DNA of 64,000 nucleotides from Spirodela intermedia. Taxonomy: Eukaryota; Streptophyta; Magnoliopsida; Alismatales; Araceae. Shown one piece after another: positions 12,251-23,229 of the stretch. The notes under the pieces were generated by a model that saw nothing but the letters and a program-made list of their open reading frames with translations, had not been told where the DNA came from and made no database searches. A program made the translations under genes and the position numbers. The DNA lies in contig LR746275.1 of NCBI GenBank assembly GCA_902729315.2, positions 2,388,501 through 2,452,500 of the forward strand, given 5' to 3'. Each line of letters starts with the position of its first letter. Positions within the stretch are counted from its first letter, which is position 1.

Positions 12251-12476
12251 TTTCGTCGTCATCTAAGAAAATGTTCCCATCACTTTACAACATTAAGTAA
12301 ACATATATCATCATCATCATCATCATCATCTAAATCTTTATAAAATGTCTCATCAATCGTGCTAATTTTCGTCGTCATCTAAGAAAATGTTCCCATCACT
12401 TTACAACATTAAATAAACAGATATCATCATCATCATCATCATCTAAATCTTTATAAAATGTCTCATCAATCGTGCT
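12251..12476. repeat. Two-copy tandem duplication, 116-bp period, with embedded (ATC)n
   Basis: Copies begin at 12251 and 12367 with TTTCGTCGTCATCTAAGAAA and end at GTCTCATCAATCGTGCTA. They are nearly identical except for the number of ATC units inside. The near identity suggests a recent duplication. Confidence 0.9.
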
Positions 12477-13024
12477 ACTGAAGGATAATATCGTCATTCA
12501 CTTCATCGCACCCCAACAGGAAAACAATGTATAGGCCCACCAGCCCGACACACTCGCCAGGCTGGCGAAGTGCCGTCTTGATGGACGTCTTCTCTCTCTC
12601 TCTCTCTCTCGCTGTCTCTACACATACGTGGGTGTGTGTGGAGCAGCTGTCGGCGATGAGGTGGACTGCTTGTAGCCACCTTGCAGGAGCTAGTGGATGC
12701 CCCGTCTCTCTCTCTCTCGCTCTCGAAGAGTGTTAGGTTTAGGGAGGGGATGAGATGAGACCAGCGGATAAGTACACCTTAGTGACTGCACCCCAGTAGC
12801 GTTGGAAACAAGGTGTGCCCCGCCTGGGGAGCAAGGGGTACCGGATCTGGTCACCGAGAATCCCTCATCGTCAACCCCTTCCCCTCACCACCACCGCCAC
12901 CACCATTGGAATGGGAGACGGCGAGGGGTAGTCTTCTTGTTTCTCTCTCTCTTTCTCTCTGTCTCTGTCTCTCTCTCCTCTAGATCTGGCGGTCGAGGAG
13001 GAGAAGGACAGCCGCCGGAAGAGG

Positions 13025-14152
13025 ATGATGCCGTGGCTCACCAGAGTTTCCGGCTTCGTCTGCGCCGGTCTTCTCATCGCGGTGCTCTCCCCTTCCTTCC
13101 AGACCTTCCCACCGGCGGAGGCCATCCGATCTTCCCACTTCGACGGCAACCTCCGGTACCCCGGCCAGATCGACGCCGCCGCTGGTGAGGCCCCCTCCCG
13201 GTTCTCCTTTCGGACGGCGCCGCTGTTCCGCAATGCCGACGGCTGCCGCCGGCCGTCGTTCGCCGCCGGCGAGCTGGCGGCGGATCCTACGGCCTGCGAC
13301 CCTTCCCTGGTCCACATTGCCATCACGCTGGACGAAGAGTACCTCCGTGGATCGGTCGCCGCCGTCCACTCGGTCCTCCAGCACGCGCAGTGCCCGGAGA
13401 GCATCTTCTTCCACTTCCTGGCGACGGAGACGGCGAGCCTGGAAACCCTTGTTCGATCCTCCTTCCCCGATCTCCGATTCAAGGTGTATTTCTTCGATCC
13501 GGAGCGGGTGAGGGGCCTCATCTCCACCTCGGTGCGCCAGGCGCTGGAGCAGCCGCTCAACTACGCCCGCAACTACCTCGCCGAGGTCCTCGAGCCCTGC
13601 GTGGAGCGCGTCGTCTACCTCGACTCCGATCTGGTTGTGGTCGACGACGTCGCCAAGCTCTGGGGGACCTCCCTGGGATCCAGCGCCGTGGGGGCTCCCG
13701 AGTACTGCCACGCCAACTTCACCAAGTACTTCACCGACCGTTTCTGGTCGGAGCCCCGCCTCGCCGCCGCTTTTACCGGCCGCCGGCCCTGCTACTTCAA
13801 CACCGGCGTTATGGTGTTCGACCTGGCGCGGTGGCGGCGGGGGGGATTCACCAGGGAGATCGAGCGGTGGATGGAGGTGCAGCGGCGGGAGGGGCGGATC
13901 TACGAGCTGGGCTCTCTCCCCCCCTTCCTGCTGGTGTTCGCCGGCCGCATCGCCGCCATCGACCACCGCTGGAACCAGCACGGCCTCGGCGGCGACAACG
14001 TCAGGGGAAGCTGCAGGGACCTCCATCCCGGCCCCGTCAGCCTCCTCCACTGGAGCGGCAGCGGAAAGCCATGGACCAGGCTCGATTCCCACCGTCCGTG
14101 CCCCCTCGACGCTCTCTGGGCTCCCTACGACCTCCATGGCCGCTCGCCGTGA
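13025..14152 (+). CDS. GATL: Galacturonosyltransferase-like (GATL) protein, GT8 family
   Basis: A single GC-rich exon codes 375 residues, the usual GATL size; plant GATL genes are typically intronless. Residues 8-26 are hydrophobic (signal anchor or signal peptide), placing the enzyme in the Golgi or secretory lumen. GT8 hallmarks follow: [15 protein letters not shown] (nucleotide-sugar fold start), [10 protein letters not shown], the metal-binding [11 protein letters not shown] near residue 200, [21 protein letters not shown] and the C-terminal HWSGSGKPW. GATLs (PARVUS/GATL1 and relatives) act in pectin and xylan synthesis; the direct reaction is not settled for most members. A second in-frame ATG follows immediately (13028), so the start could move by one codon. 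The leader is a CT-rich tract. A long open frame on the opposite strand is a by-product of GC-rich codon use. Confidence 0.95.
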   Translation: MMPWLTRVSGFVCAGLLIAVLSPSFQTFPPAEAIRSSHFDGNLRYPGQIDAAAGEAPSRFSFRTAPLFRNADGCRRPSFAAGELAADPTACDPSLVHIAITLDEEYLRGSVAAVHSVLQHAQCPESIFFHFLATETASLETLVRSSFPDLRFKVYFFDPERVRGLISTSVRQALEQPLNYARNYLAEVLEPCVERVVYLDSDLVVVDDVAKLWGTSLGSSAVGAPEYCHANFTKYFTDRFWSEPRLAAAFTGRRPCYFNTGVMVFDLARWRRGGFTREIERWMEVQRREGRIYELGSLPPFLLVFAGRIAAIDHRWNQHGLGGDNVRGSCRDLHPGPVSLLHWSGSGKPWTRLDSHRPCPLDALWAPYDLHGRSP

Positions 14153-15113
14153 CCCTCCTCCTCCCCTCCCTGGTAACATCTCCGCCCATTTTTCTCTCCC
14201 TTCCTCCTCCTCCAGAGGATCGAATTTTCTCGCCATCTCCCCGTCCCCTCTTCTGCTTCCTCCTCAATCTGCAATCTTGTTCCCCGTGACCCTCCTCTTC
14301 TGCTTGCTGCGTTCTTTTAGGTTTCCGATAGGTGATGCATATATTCCATTCATTTGTTCCATCACCGCCGCAGAATCTTCTTCATCATTTTACGATCCAA
14401 TCAATTGTTCGACGATTTCCCATCTCAGTCACGATATCCGAGTTGTATAAAAACAGTCTGCGTATGTACATCAAGAACCCGAAGCATCGATCATCCTGCA
14501 TCGTTCCATTTTTATTCAAGATCATCTTTTTTTTCCTTCTATCCGAATTATATATAAAATTCTCAGCTGTCCGATTCTCATCATTATTGCGATGGGTTTA
14601 TTTATTTCCTCGAGATAATTACGATCGGACAGAAGAAAAAAAAAACTGCGGTGGCCCCATAATTGTTAGCCGATTACGGAAACGTGATGGGTGTTTATTT
14701 ATTTAATCAGAAAAAATAATAGCGCTGTTCCCCATCGCAGCCTTCGTATTTATTGGTCGTTGACCCATTCAAAAGTTCTTTTTTTTCCCCATTAAATCGA
14801 AGAAACCCGACAAGCCCAAATATCAGAAGATGAAACGGAAAAAACCCTTTATAATTTACCCTGGATTTTGAGCAATACTTGCTTTAATATGGTCTAAATG
14901 CAAGGAAAAAGATTTATACGAGAAAAAAATATTTTGATAACTATCAGAAATTATATATTAAATAGGGAGATGAATCGAAGACGAGCAATATCAGTATTAT
15001 AAATATTAGGAAAATAATATAAATAGCAGCAGCGACTGGGGTTTGTGCTTGAAAATAGTAAGTACATTCATCCAGATCCGATGAATAGAAACCAAAAAGA
15101 TGAAAGTAAGTGT
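14153..15113. other. Convergent 3' region of GATL and CSLD5
   Basis: AT-rich sequence between two genes that end towards each other; it should hold both 3' UTRs. No gene or repeat family is recognised. Confidence 0.6.
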
Positions 15114-18100
15114 TCAGGGGAAGCGGAAGGCCATGGTGGAGTCGTCCCTGGCGCCGGCGGGGGGGTCGATGTAGACCCAGAGCAGGGAGATGATGGTGGA
15201 GAGGAGACCGGACCAGACGAAGACGATGGTGGGGACGCGGCCGCGCCGCCCCATGAGGCCCTTGGCGAAGGGGTACAGATGGCAGAGCACCCAGAAGCTG
15301 AAGAACACGCCGCCGAGGAGCTTGCTCCACTGCGGGAACCGGCTGTACATGGCCCGCGCCAGTCCCACGGCGATGGCGATCACGTTCAGCATCATGATAG
15401 TGATGGGCGGCACCATCAGGAAGCTCCACTTCACGGCGTACAGCTCCGCGAAGGCGGCGTCGGCGTCGTCGTCGTCGCCGGCGGCGGGCTTGGAGGTGAG
15501 CGTGAAGGAGATGTCCACTCCAGCGATCACCTTCAGCAGCCCCTGCAGCACCGCCGCCGGGTGGGCGCTGGTGCCGCCGATCAGCCAGAACTGCTCGTTG
15601 CGCCACCAGTCGTGGAGGGTGATCCCCGACCAGCGGATCTCCAGCAGCGCCAGCAAGCACAGGGTGACGGTGATGGCGAGCAGGAAGCTGAGGAAGGTGG
15701 CGCTCAGCGACTGCACGATGAACTTGCCGGTGAAGAGAGAGACGGCGGGGACGACGCAGTAGGCCAGGAGGAAGATGGAGGTGAAGGGGTACATCCCCAC
15801 GTTGAAGTAGGCCACCCTCTGCAGAAACTTCATCCTCCGGCCTGCGAAGATCGCGTTGTTCCTCGAGAAGAAGATCTCCACCGAGCCCGTCGCCCACCGG
15901 AGCACCTGGTGCAGCCTGTCGGTGAGGTTGATCGGCGCCGTCCCACGGAAGGCGTCCCGCTTGGTGACGCAGTATACGGAGCGCCACCCGCGGTTATGCA
16001 TGCGGTAGCCGGTGACCACGTCCTCCGTCACGGAGCCGTAGATCCACCCCACGCGCTGCCCCCACTCGGTCTTCTCCTCGAAGAAGCAAGAGATGGCGGC
16101 GATGGCCTCTGCAACGGTTGCCGCGTCCAGCGGCTCACGCGGCACGGCGAGGGCCCCCGCCGGCCGGCCCTGCTGGATCCCCTGCGTGCCCTGCAGCAGC
16201 CGCCCCTGGAACTCCGCCGCCGGGATGGATGCCACCAGCGCCGGCGAGCTCCCGAACCTCTTCGGTAGCAGCAGCTGGTTCTCCACATCTCCTACTTCAT
16301 CCTCTTCTTCCAGAACGTCGTCTTGGTTCTTTTTCTTCCCCATGGAGGGGAGCTTGTGGCCGAGGAGAAGCTTGATCTTCTTCCGGCCGAACCAGCCGAC
16401 GTGCTCGGTGGCTCTGGGAGGGGAGAACCCGTAGAGGGCGATCCGCCGGAAGACGCAGCCGGTGCCGACGTACATGGGGCCCTGCAACCCGTCGAGGGCC
16501 CGCATGCTGACATCGAAGAAGACGGCGTTGTGGTTGGCGTAGCGGTCGTTGGGGTCAACGCCGTCGAATCTCTGGGGGAACTGGACGTAGCTGATCCTGT
16601 CGCCGCCCCTGTCGAGCATGAAGCACATCGCCTCCCTCAGAGCGGAGGAGCTGTAGACGTAGTGGTCGCAGTCGAGGTTGAGGACGAAGGGGCCATTGGA
16701 CATGATGGCGCTGGCTCTGACCAGTGCGTTCATGGCGCCGGCCTTCTTGTTGTGGTCGTAGCCGGGCCTCTTCTCCCTCGAGACGTAGACCAGCATCGGC
16801 AGCCGAGTGTCGACGCCGGCGGTGTCGACGACGGTCGTCTTCTCGGCGGCGCCGCCGCCGCCCATCACCGGCTCCGAGCTCGGCGGCGCCAGCATCACCT
16901 GGATTATGCCGGCGTGGTCTCCCTTCGAGTGGTCGGCTTCACCGGAGGGCCAGGTCCCCGGCCAGTGCTCGCCGTCGGGCATCCAGCAGGCCCTCGGGAC
17001 CTTGATGGGCTCGCCGGAGTTGACCTCCTCCTCCTGCTGCCGCTTCCTGGCGCGGAGCTCCTCCCGTGCGTTGTACGCGTCTGATCTTCTCCGGATCGAC
17101 TCCGGCAGGGAGTTGACCCTCACCTTGAACTCGTCGTACTCCCGCTTGACCCTCCTCCTCTCCCGGACAAAGTCAATCCTCACCTTCTTCTTCAGGAAGT
17201 CGCGCTTCTGGCTGAAGTAGGCCTCCGGGTTCCGGGGCTCGATGCTGTGCTTCCTGCAGAAGGGCACCCAGATCCTCGCGAAGCTCGCAGTCTCCGCCAT
17301 GGCCTCGAAGGTGAGGAGGGACCCGCCGTCGTCGGAGAGGTAGCAGGCGAGCTTCTCGACGGGGTACTCGACGGCGAGGATGGAGAGGATGGTGTTTGCC
17401 GTGACGAGGGGGGGCTCCTTCTCTGGATCTGCGGTGGAGACGAACACGTCGATTCCGGGGAGATCGGATCTCCCTTTAGGGTTTCTGATGCTCGGGGACT
17501 CGAAGCGCTCCCTGAGAACAGCGAGATCGGTGACCCTGTTCACCGGGCAGATCTTGGGGAGCTGATCCAGCAGCCATGAGAAGGCGAACCAGAGCTCGCA
17601 GATGACTGACGTCCCCCACAGCCACATCGCCTCGGGGTTCGGATGCCGGATCCTCCATGCGAGGAAGAATCCGAGCGCCACCAGACGAATCACCATCAGC
17701 AACCTGGAAGAGTTTCCTCATCAGTGACTGAGATCGTTTTATACTCAATCAGATCAGGAACCAGAGACATCACAGAAGCTGGGAATCACCTGTAGGGGCT
17801 GATGATGGCGGCGGAGACGCCCACCTTCCTCGTCAACGGTCTTCTGCTGATCTCCCCGAAATTGGGGGGGTCTTCAAAGCCATGGAGGTCGCCGCCGGCG
17901 TACCCGGTCTTGGGCCAGACGGCGTTGCCATAGCCGTAGGTCCCCTTGGTCTCGTAGAGCCATCGGGTGTGGTCGAAGTCGGAGTTGTGGTTGGGGATCT
18001 TGGTGGACCTCATCAGGGAGAGCCTTCTGTTCAGGCGGCACTCCGCCATTGATGCTAGCGGGAGAACTTGCTCATCTTCTTCTTCCTCGTCTAAAACCCT

Positions 18101-18718
18101 ATGCGGGTCACCGTCGTCCTCGTCGCTGCTTTCGTCCCTGTAGGGCTCCTTGCAGCCTGGACAGTGGCCGCCGGCACCGGCGCACTCCTGATAGCACTCC
18201 TTGCAGGTCATGAAGCCGCACTCGCAGGGAAGCTTCGAGTTCCGGAGGGAGAAGACCTCGCCGTCGCATCCGTTCATCGCGCAGACCATCGCCGTGGACT
18301 TGGCCGCTGCCCCTCCCGCCGCCGCCGCCTCGGGGTCGTCGGTGGAGCAGTCCATGACATGGCCGCGGGTGACGGAGTTGAACCCGCCGGTGAAGATGGT
18401 GCCGGAGACGTAGCTCCTCTCCGGCACGGAAGCGGAGCTGAGAGGGTGGTCGGGGGTGGGGGGGATGTGGACGGTGTAGTGGACGAAATCCGTGGAAACC
18501 TCCTCCTCGGCCTCCGCCACCTTGGAGGCGGCGGAGTACCTTCCGCCGCCGCCGCTGGAGGCCCTGCGAGACCTCCCGGCGGCGGGGGAGCGGGGATTGT
18601 TGGACAGGGACAAGCGGGGAACCGGGCTGGTCAAGCCCATCCCTCTGAAGCCTCCCCCGCCGCCCGCCGAAACCCTAATCGTCACCGGAGAACCCGGTGA
18701 AGCAGCAGACTGAACCAT
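15114..18718 (-). CDS. CSLD5: Cellulose synthase-like protein D, CSLD5 type
   Basis: Two exons (17790-18718 and 15114-17703; GT-AG intron of 86 bp) code 1172 residues, the usual CSLD size. The N-terminus ([16 protein letters not shown], later [16 protein letters not shown]) matches CSLD5. A Cys-rich RING-like domain spans about 146-189 ([22 protein letters not shown]). Membrane helices flank a large cytosolic GT2 domain with the D,D,D,QxxRW set: DDGG near 434, DCDHY near 654, TED near 869 and QVLRW near 909. About six C-terminal helices follow and the chain ends AFRFP, like the QFP ends of CSLDs. CSLDs make beta-1,4-glucan or mannan-type chains; CSLD5 acts at the forming cell plate and in dividing cells of Arabidopsis. 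The intron follows SAAIISPYR, after the codon for Tyr. Confidence 0.96.
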
Positions 18719-19156
18719 GAGAGTGAGAGAAACCAGACTAAGGGCAGAAGAAGAAGGGTTATAGGAGAGAGAAACGGGAACCAGGAAGATGGAGGAAGAT
18801 CAGGAGAGACGAGAAAAGAAGAAGAAGGTGATGGGAGTGGGGAGGAAGAAGACGGAAACTATAAAATTCCCTCCGCCCCCAACGGGCCAGAGACCAGGGT
18901 CGCTCGCGTTGGGGATCGTGAAAAGCGAAGAACAGAGCCCCCGCGTTGTAGGAATTTGAAAGCCCCAACGGTCGAATCAGAGCCACCGGATCCCCCCCAC
19001 GGCCTTCTCGTGGCCGCCTCCAACGGTCTCCGAATTCAAAAAATGCCAGCCCTGAGACCCGTTTCCTCTTTACTCCCCGCCGGCCCCACCCATCCCGCTC
19101 CTCTCTCTGTCTCTCTCTACTCTCTCTCTCTCTCTCTCTCTGCAGCTCGCCGACGA

Positions 19157-19188
<32 letters not shown>

Positions 19189-19489
19189 GTGGAGAATATA
19201 TCAGCATGGAAGACGAATTGGACGATACACGGGGGAAATGGGGGACCGTTACCAGGGCCAACAGACCCGGAAAGAAAGCATCCGGAGACAACATGGTCAA
19301 CGGGTCAACTCTCCGCAAAAATCTTGGATGGCCAGCGGAGAGGAGAGAAGAAAATACGATCGTTGACCTTGCGGTCTTCCGGGTCAGCTCAGCGAGAAAC
19401 CATGAGCAGACCCGCCGGCAGGAATCGGATCGACTAGCGCCGCTCCCGATCCAGATCCACTCTCCGACGTGCAACCGGGTCCGGGAGAT
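18719..19489. other. CSLD5 upstream region and PP2C 3' region
   Basis: Purine-rich on the plus strand next to the CSLD5 ATG, then a CT tract and a (TA)n run. No separate gene is seen. Confidence 0.55.
19100..19184. repeat. (CT)n followed by (TA)n
   Basis: CT repeats to about 19142 and, after a short spacer, a pure TA run at 19157-19184. Confidence 0.9.
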
Positions 19490-22018
19490 TTACTCACCTT
19501 CAGCTTCGTACAAGTGGCGGAGCTCCTCCCGCACGGCCGAAATCGCCGGATCCTCGTCGTCATCGTGGTCGTCGTCGTCGTCGTCGCCGGTGCCGGCGCC
19601 GCCAATCGGTTTTTTCGGCGTTTTGCCTTCCATGGCGTCCTTCTTCTTTTGGCATACTGGGCAGAGGCACAGGCCCACCTCGCGTTGACCGGCGGCGGCG
19701 GGGAGTAGATCTTCCGCTCGCTCTAGATCCGCCTGGCACACTGCACATTGGCAGGGTCCCGAGTTCACATCGGCGGGGAAGCAAGAAGAAGCCTTCAACC
19801 TGAGATCCACAGAGAAGAAGGCGAAGGTTATCTACGAGAAGAAGACCGCCATGTTAACTCTTCCATAATTATTGATGCTCAGGTTCCCAATTAAGCTGTT
19901 CTCCTGAATGGTTGACCTTCTAGGCCCCGGGACTTCCCCCCTTTAAGGAGCCATGAAATGAGGCCGTTGACCATCCACAGATGCACATAACATTGTACAT
20001 ACCGTCAGCATGCTATAGGAAGCCCATGTTAGTGACTGTCAGAGTACATAGACAAGGCTGACAGTTGACAAAAAACAAGTACAGATCTACATGAGATAGT
20101 ATAATGGATCCATCCCACCCACTCGCGCAGATTCTTAAATGTGAGCATTCTTTTCCCCCAATTATATATCATAGATCCAACCCATCAGCAGGAAACGAAG
20201 AAGAAGAAGAAGACGAACACCCTTTTGATTATCTGATGCTGTTCCAGAGATGCTCAGGGAGTGAACAGGAAGAAAGAGGAAGAAACCAGACAGCTAATCT
20301 CGGAGCATGACGGAAGAAACAGCGGTAGATTGGGGAACAAAAAGCATTGTGGGAGGTGAGAAAACAGGCGTTGGATTACCTCTCTGCGAGCCTGGCTGAA
20401 CTCTCTTCGAACAGCTCCTCCACGGCACCAGCGGAAGATGGCTTCTCAGAGAGCATGTTCTTGGAACCCCGAGGCCTTCTCCAGAAGATGAGAGATCTCA
20501 AGTTACTCGGTGAATCCTGTGGCGTCGGCGGCAAGGCGACGTGATTGTACAGTGCAATGTCCACGACCAAGCAGGTCGTATCATCTTTCAAGCCCGTCGT
20601 CCTCAATGCCTCCTGGATTGGACAAGAAGCAGGCATTGAGCAAGATAAAGACGGCTGTTTTTGCCCGGATCAGTGGAAGGAAAGAATTGGAATGAGGGCA
20701 GCTTCGATCACTCCACCTTGACAACCAGCTTCGCGGCGAGCTCCGCGGAGAGCCCTCGACAAGATTTCGCGGCCGCCTCAGATGACAGAGCGTCCCATAT
20801 GCCGTCGGAGGCAATGATCAACCTGCCACCGGAGGCTGGCAGCTGAACAGAGGAACAGGAGTGAGTCTCAGAGAATATACATGTGTGATCTTTGGAGGCT
20901 TGGGTTTTTCAGGAACACTTACTCTCACTTGCTTGACATGAGGAATCGGGACGATGAACTCTCCGACGTCTGAGTCCCCAATCGACCTCGAGAGGCACAA
21001 CCCGCCGGGCCAGCATCGAAGTGGGCCGACCTGAGGAACAGCGAGAGGGAGAGAGAGAGAGGTTCAGGAAGCTCTCATCTCACCCTCACCCCTGTTCGCG
21101 ATTAATCAGGCGAGTTTTCTGTTCGGGACATACCTCTCGCCTGCCGCAGATGTTCAGCCTCCCTACTTCCCCCCCGCATGCAGTAACCCGCTCCCTTTCC
21201 TCTAGGTTTTCCTCTAGCCTATGGTCGACAGTCAACTCAGAGACTACTCCTCCCTGGGAATCCAGGATACAGCGAGAGTCCCCCACCGAGGCCACCGTCA
21301 CCGTCAGCCCGTCGACCACCGCAAGCGTGACTGTTGTGCCCGAAGTCTCCCCTGCCAAGAATCCATCCACTGCATCCGGAGGGACGAAACCCATGGAAGA
21401 GGAAGAAGAAGACGGGCTCGGAAGGCAGACGAACCTTTGCTCTGGAATTCTATGTCGGTCTTGACGAAGCCAGCGACGAGCGCCTGAGGAAGCGCCCGCA
21501 GCCACTCCTCCCTGGTTAACCCTTGAGGGATTGCCCGTAGGACGTGATCCAGAAGGTGCTCCCTCGTGAACACAGCGGCGGCTGCTCCGTTGTGGCCGTC
21601 GAAAACCTGGTAGAGAAGGGCATCGTCCGCCGGCGTGAATAATCGGCACGAGCGAGAAGGAAAAATAGAGGAAAATAGAAACCGGAGGACGATTCGGGGG
21701 GATTACGGCGAAGACGGAGAAGGTGGAGGAGAACGATCCGCCGAGAGCACGCTGACAGCGACGCTTGATGAGGAAATAGTCCTCCCCTCTCTTCGCGAGG
21801 CCGGCTTGGCCGTACCTCACGCGGGGCTCGCCGGCGTTCTCACTGCTTCGCCTGAGCTCCCGCCCGATGAGGGTGGCCAGAGGCACCCGCGGCGTCCTCT
21901 CGCTCGCCGGGAGCAGCTCCCGAGGGGACGACCTCATCCCGGAAGCCTCCCCGCGGTGGCGCGACCATTCAAGAACAAAGACCCTGCCACCGCCACCTCC
22001 GCACTTCCCCCTCTGCAT
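19490..22018 (-). CDS. Protein phosphatase 2C with Cys-rich C-terminal tail
   Basis: Mg2+/Mn2+-dependent Ser/Thr phosphatase close to Arabidopsis PP2C12 (At1g47380). Exons in transcript order: 21707-22018, 21435-21606, 21134-21351, 20923-21030, 20717-20842, 20380-20612, 19490-19799; 1479 nt, 492 residues. An in-frame ATG at 21937 (giving 465 residues) is closer to the usual start; a TGA lies just before the first ATG. Motifs: KRGEDYFLI, VFDGHNGAAAAV at 105-116 (metal-binding DGHNG), FVKTDIEF, SGTTVTLAV, ASVGDSRC, GGEVGRLN, GPLRCWPGGLCLSRSIGD, IIASDGIWD and KDDTTCLVVDI. The tail has two CxxC pairs (CAVC, CPVC), then KKKDAMEG, an Asp-rich stretch and a helix ending LYEAEGE. The paired cysteines plus DAMEG are shared with At1g47380 and support exon 7. 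Substrates are unknown. Confidence 0.92.
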
Positions 22019-23229
22019 TCATCGCATCCGCCATTGGAACAAACCAAGGAACCAGGAATCAAAGATCCAGCTCCCTCGAGAGAGCAACGTCCGGCCAAAT
22101 CGGCGGCCGGAAACCGTCTGCAGCGACGAAGAGGGGAAATCCCCCAGGAGACGAGTAGAAAATAACCTCTGCAGAGCCTCCCCGGGAGGCGGCATGTGAC
22201 TGTGAGAAAACCTAGACGGCGGCGAGCTCGATACCTCGGCAACGAAATCTCCGATCGGGACGCCACCGGCGATGTGCGAATTCGGCTCGATCAGAAACGG
22301 GGAAGAGAAGATCCGCCGGTCTCCGAACAAATTCCGGCAAGTTGGGAGGATCCTTCCGACGGTGGTTTCTCCTCCCGCCGAGAAAAGAAGGGCGTCGAGC
22401 CCCACGAGAAGGTCTGCGGACACGAACGACCACGTGGCAGCCCCACGGTTCAAGATGGCTTCTACTTAAAGGATATCCTTTCCCGGGGGAAGGGAGCAGC
22501 TGGTGTGTCACTGGGCCCATAACAGCAAAAATGAGCCCCAATCGTGCCGTGGAGGCCACATGGGCCAGCAAGTGGGTACGGCCCACGTTGGCGGCACATG
22601 GCGTTTCTCCCTCCCCTACGCATACCGCCAGCGTAGGTGTACTTTATCTGTATTTATGAAATTAATATTTCCAGCTGGATTTTCCCCGTTTATCTTATTT
22701 AATATATAAATATTAAATAGTAGATAAGTGCCCGGTTCCAATTGGCTTCAATCCTAGAGAGAGGAATACAGAGACAGCGAGGAATTAATTATACGATCGC
22801 CAAAGAAAAATGGCTCCATAGTAATTCCTTTTTGGGTGAAAAAAAAAATGAAGGAATTATATGGATACAATCCTAGAGAGAGAATTACAGATCGTCAATG
22901 AACAACGGGATCTCGACTCTCGGGCCATCTCTCTCTCTCTCTCTCTCTCTCTACTGCGTAGTACATTTTTTTTTTCGGGGAGAAAAAAATGAAGGAATTA
23001 TATGGATATGGTGTGACGGAGGAGAGACGAATTCAGGCCGGAAACACAGGGCAGGGGGCGATGGGAGACGGAGCGGCGGCTGCCGGAGCCTGCCGGAATC
23101 GCCATGCCCGGCCGGGACCACCTTCTTCAAACACAGCACCACTCACAATAACTCTCTCGCCGTCATCGCAGAATCAATCCGCCGCCGGTCACCGGAGCTT
23201 CCCGCCGTCGTAGCTCCTCCGGCGATCGA
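22019..23229. other. Intergenic, PP2C upstream and kinesin 3' flank
   Basis: GC-rich sequence before the PP2C start contains frames on both strands without family resemblance. An AT-rich part (22640-22900) and a (CT)n tract (22928-22952) follow. No gene is supported. Confidence 0.55.

Larger units (their letters stand above)
10333..13024. other. Intergenic with several local tandem repeats
   Basis: Between the divergently transcribed proline-rich and GATL genes. Contains GA blocks (10938-10988), a 139-bp duplication (from 11062), AT-rich sequence (11500-12000), a 116-bp duplication with ATC repeats (from 12251) and, next to GATL, a CT-rich leader (12938-12982). No coding gene is supported. 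Confidence 0.65.

Noticed and set aside
12980-14236. Long open frame on the minus strand across the GATL gene (418 codons)
   Set aside because: It is antisense to a convincing GT8 protein and arises from GC-rich third positions. Its translation has no domain-like pattern.
15045-16268. Long plus-strand open frame across CSLD5 (407 codons)
   Set aside because: Antisense shadow of the CSLD5 catalytic exon; Gly/Glu/Val-rich translation without motifs.
19184-19474. Possible extra downstream exon of the PP2C gene
   Set aside because: The GT after GAAG at the end of the tail looks like a donor, but reading on reaches an in-frame TAA at once and the protein end fits; no continuing exon is recognisable.
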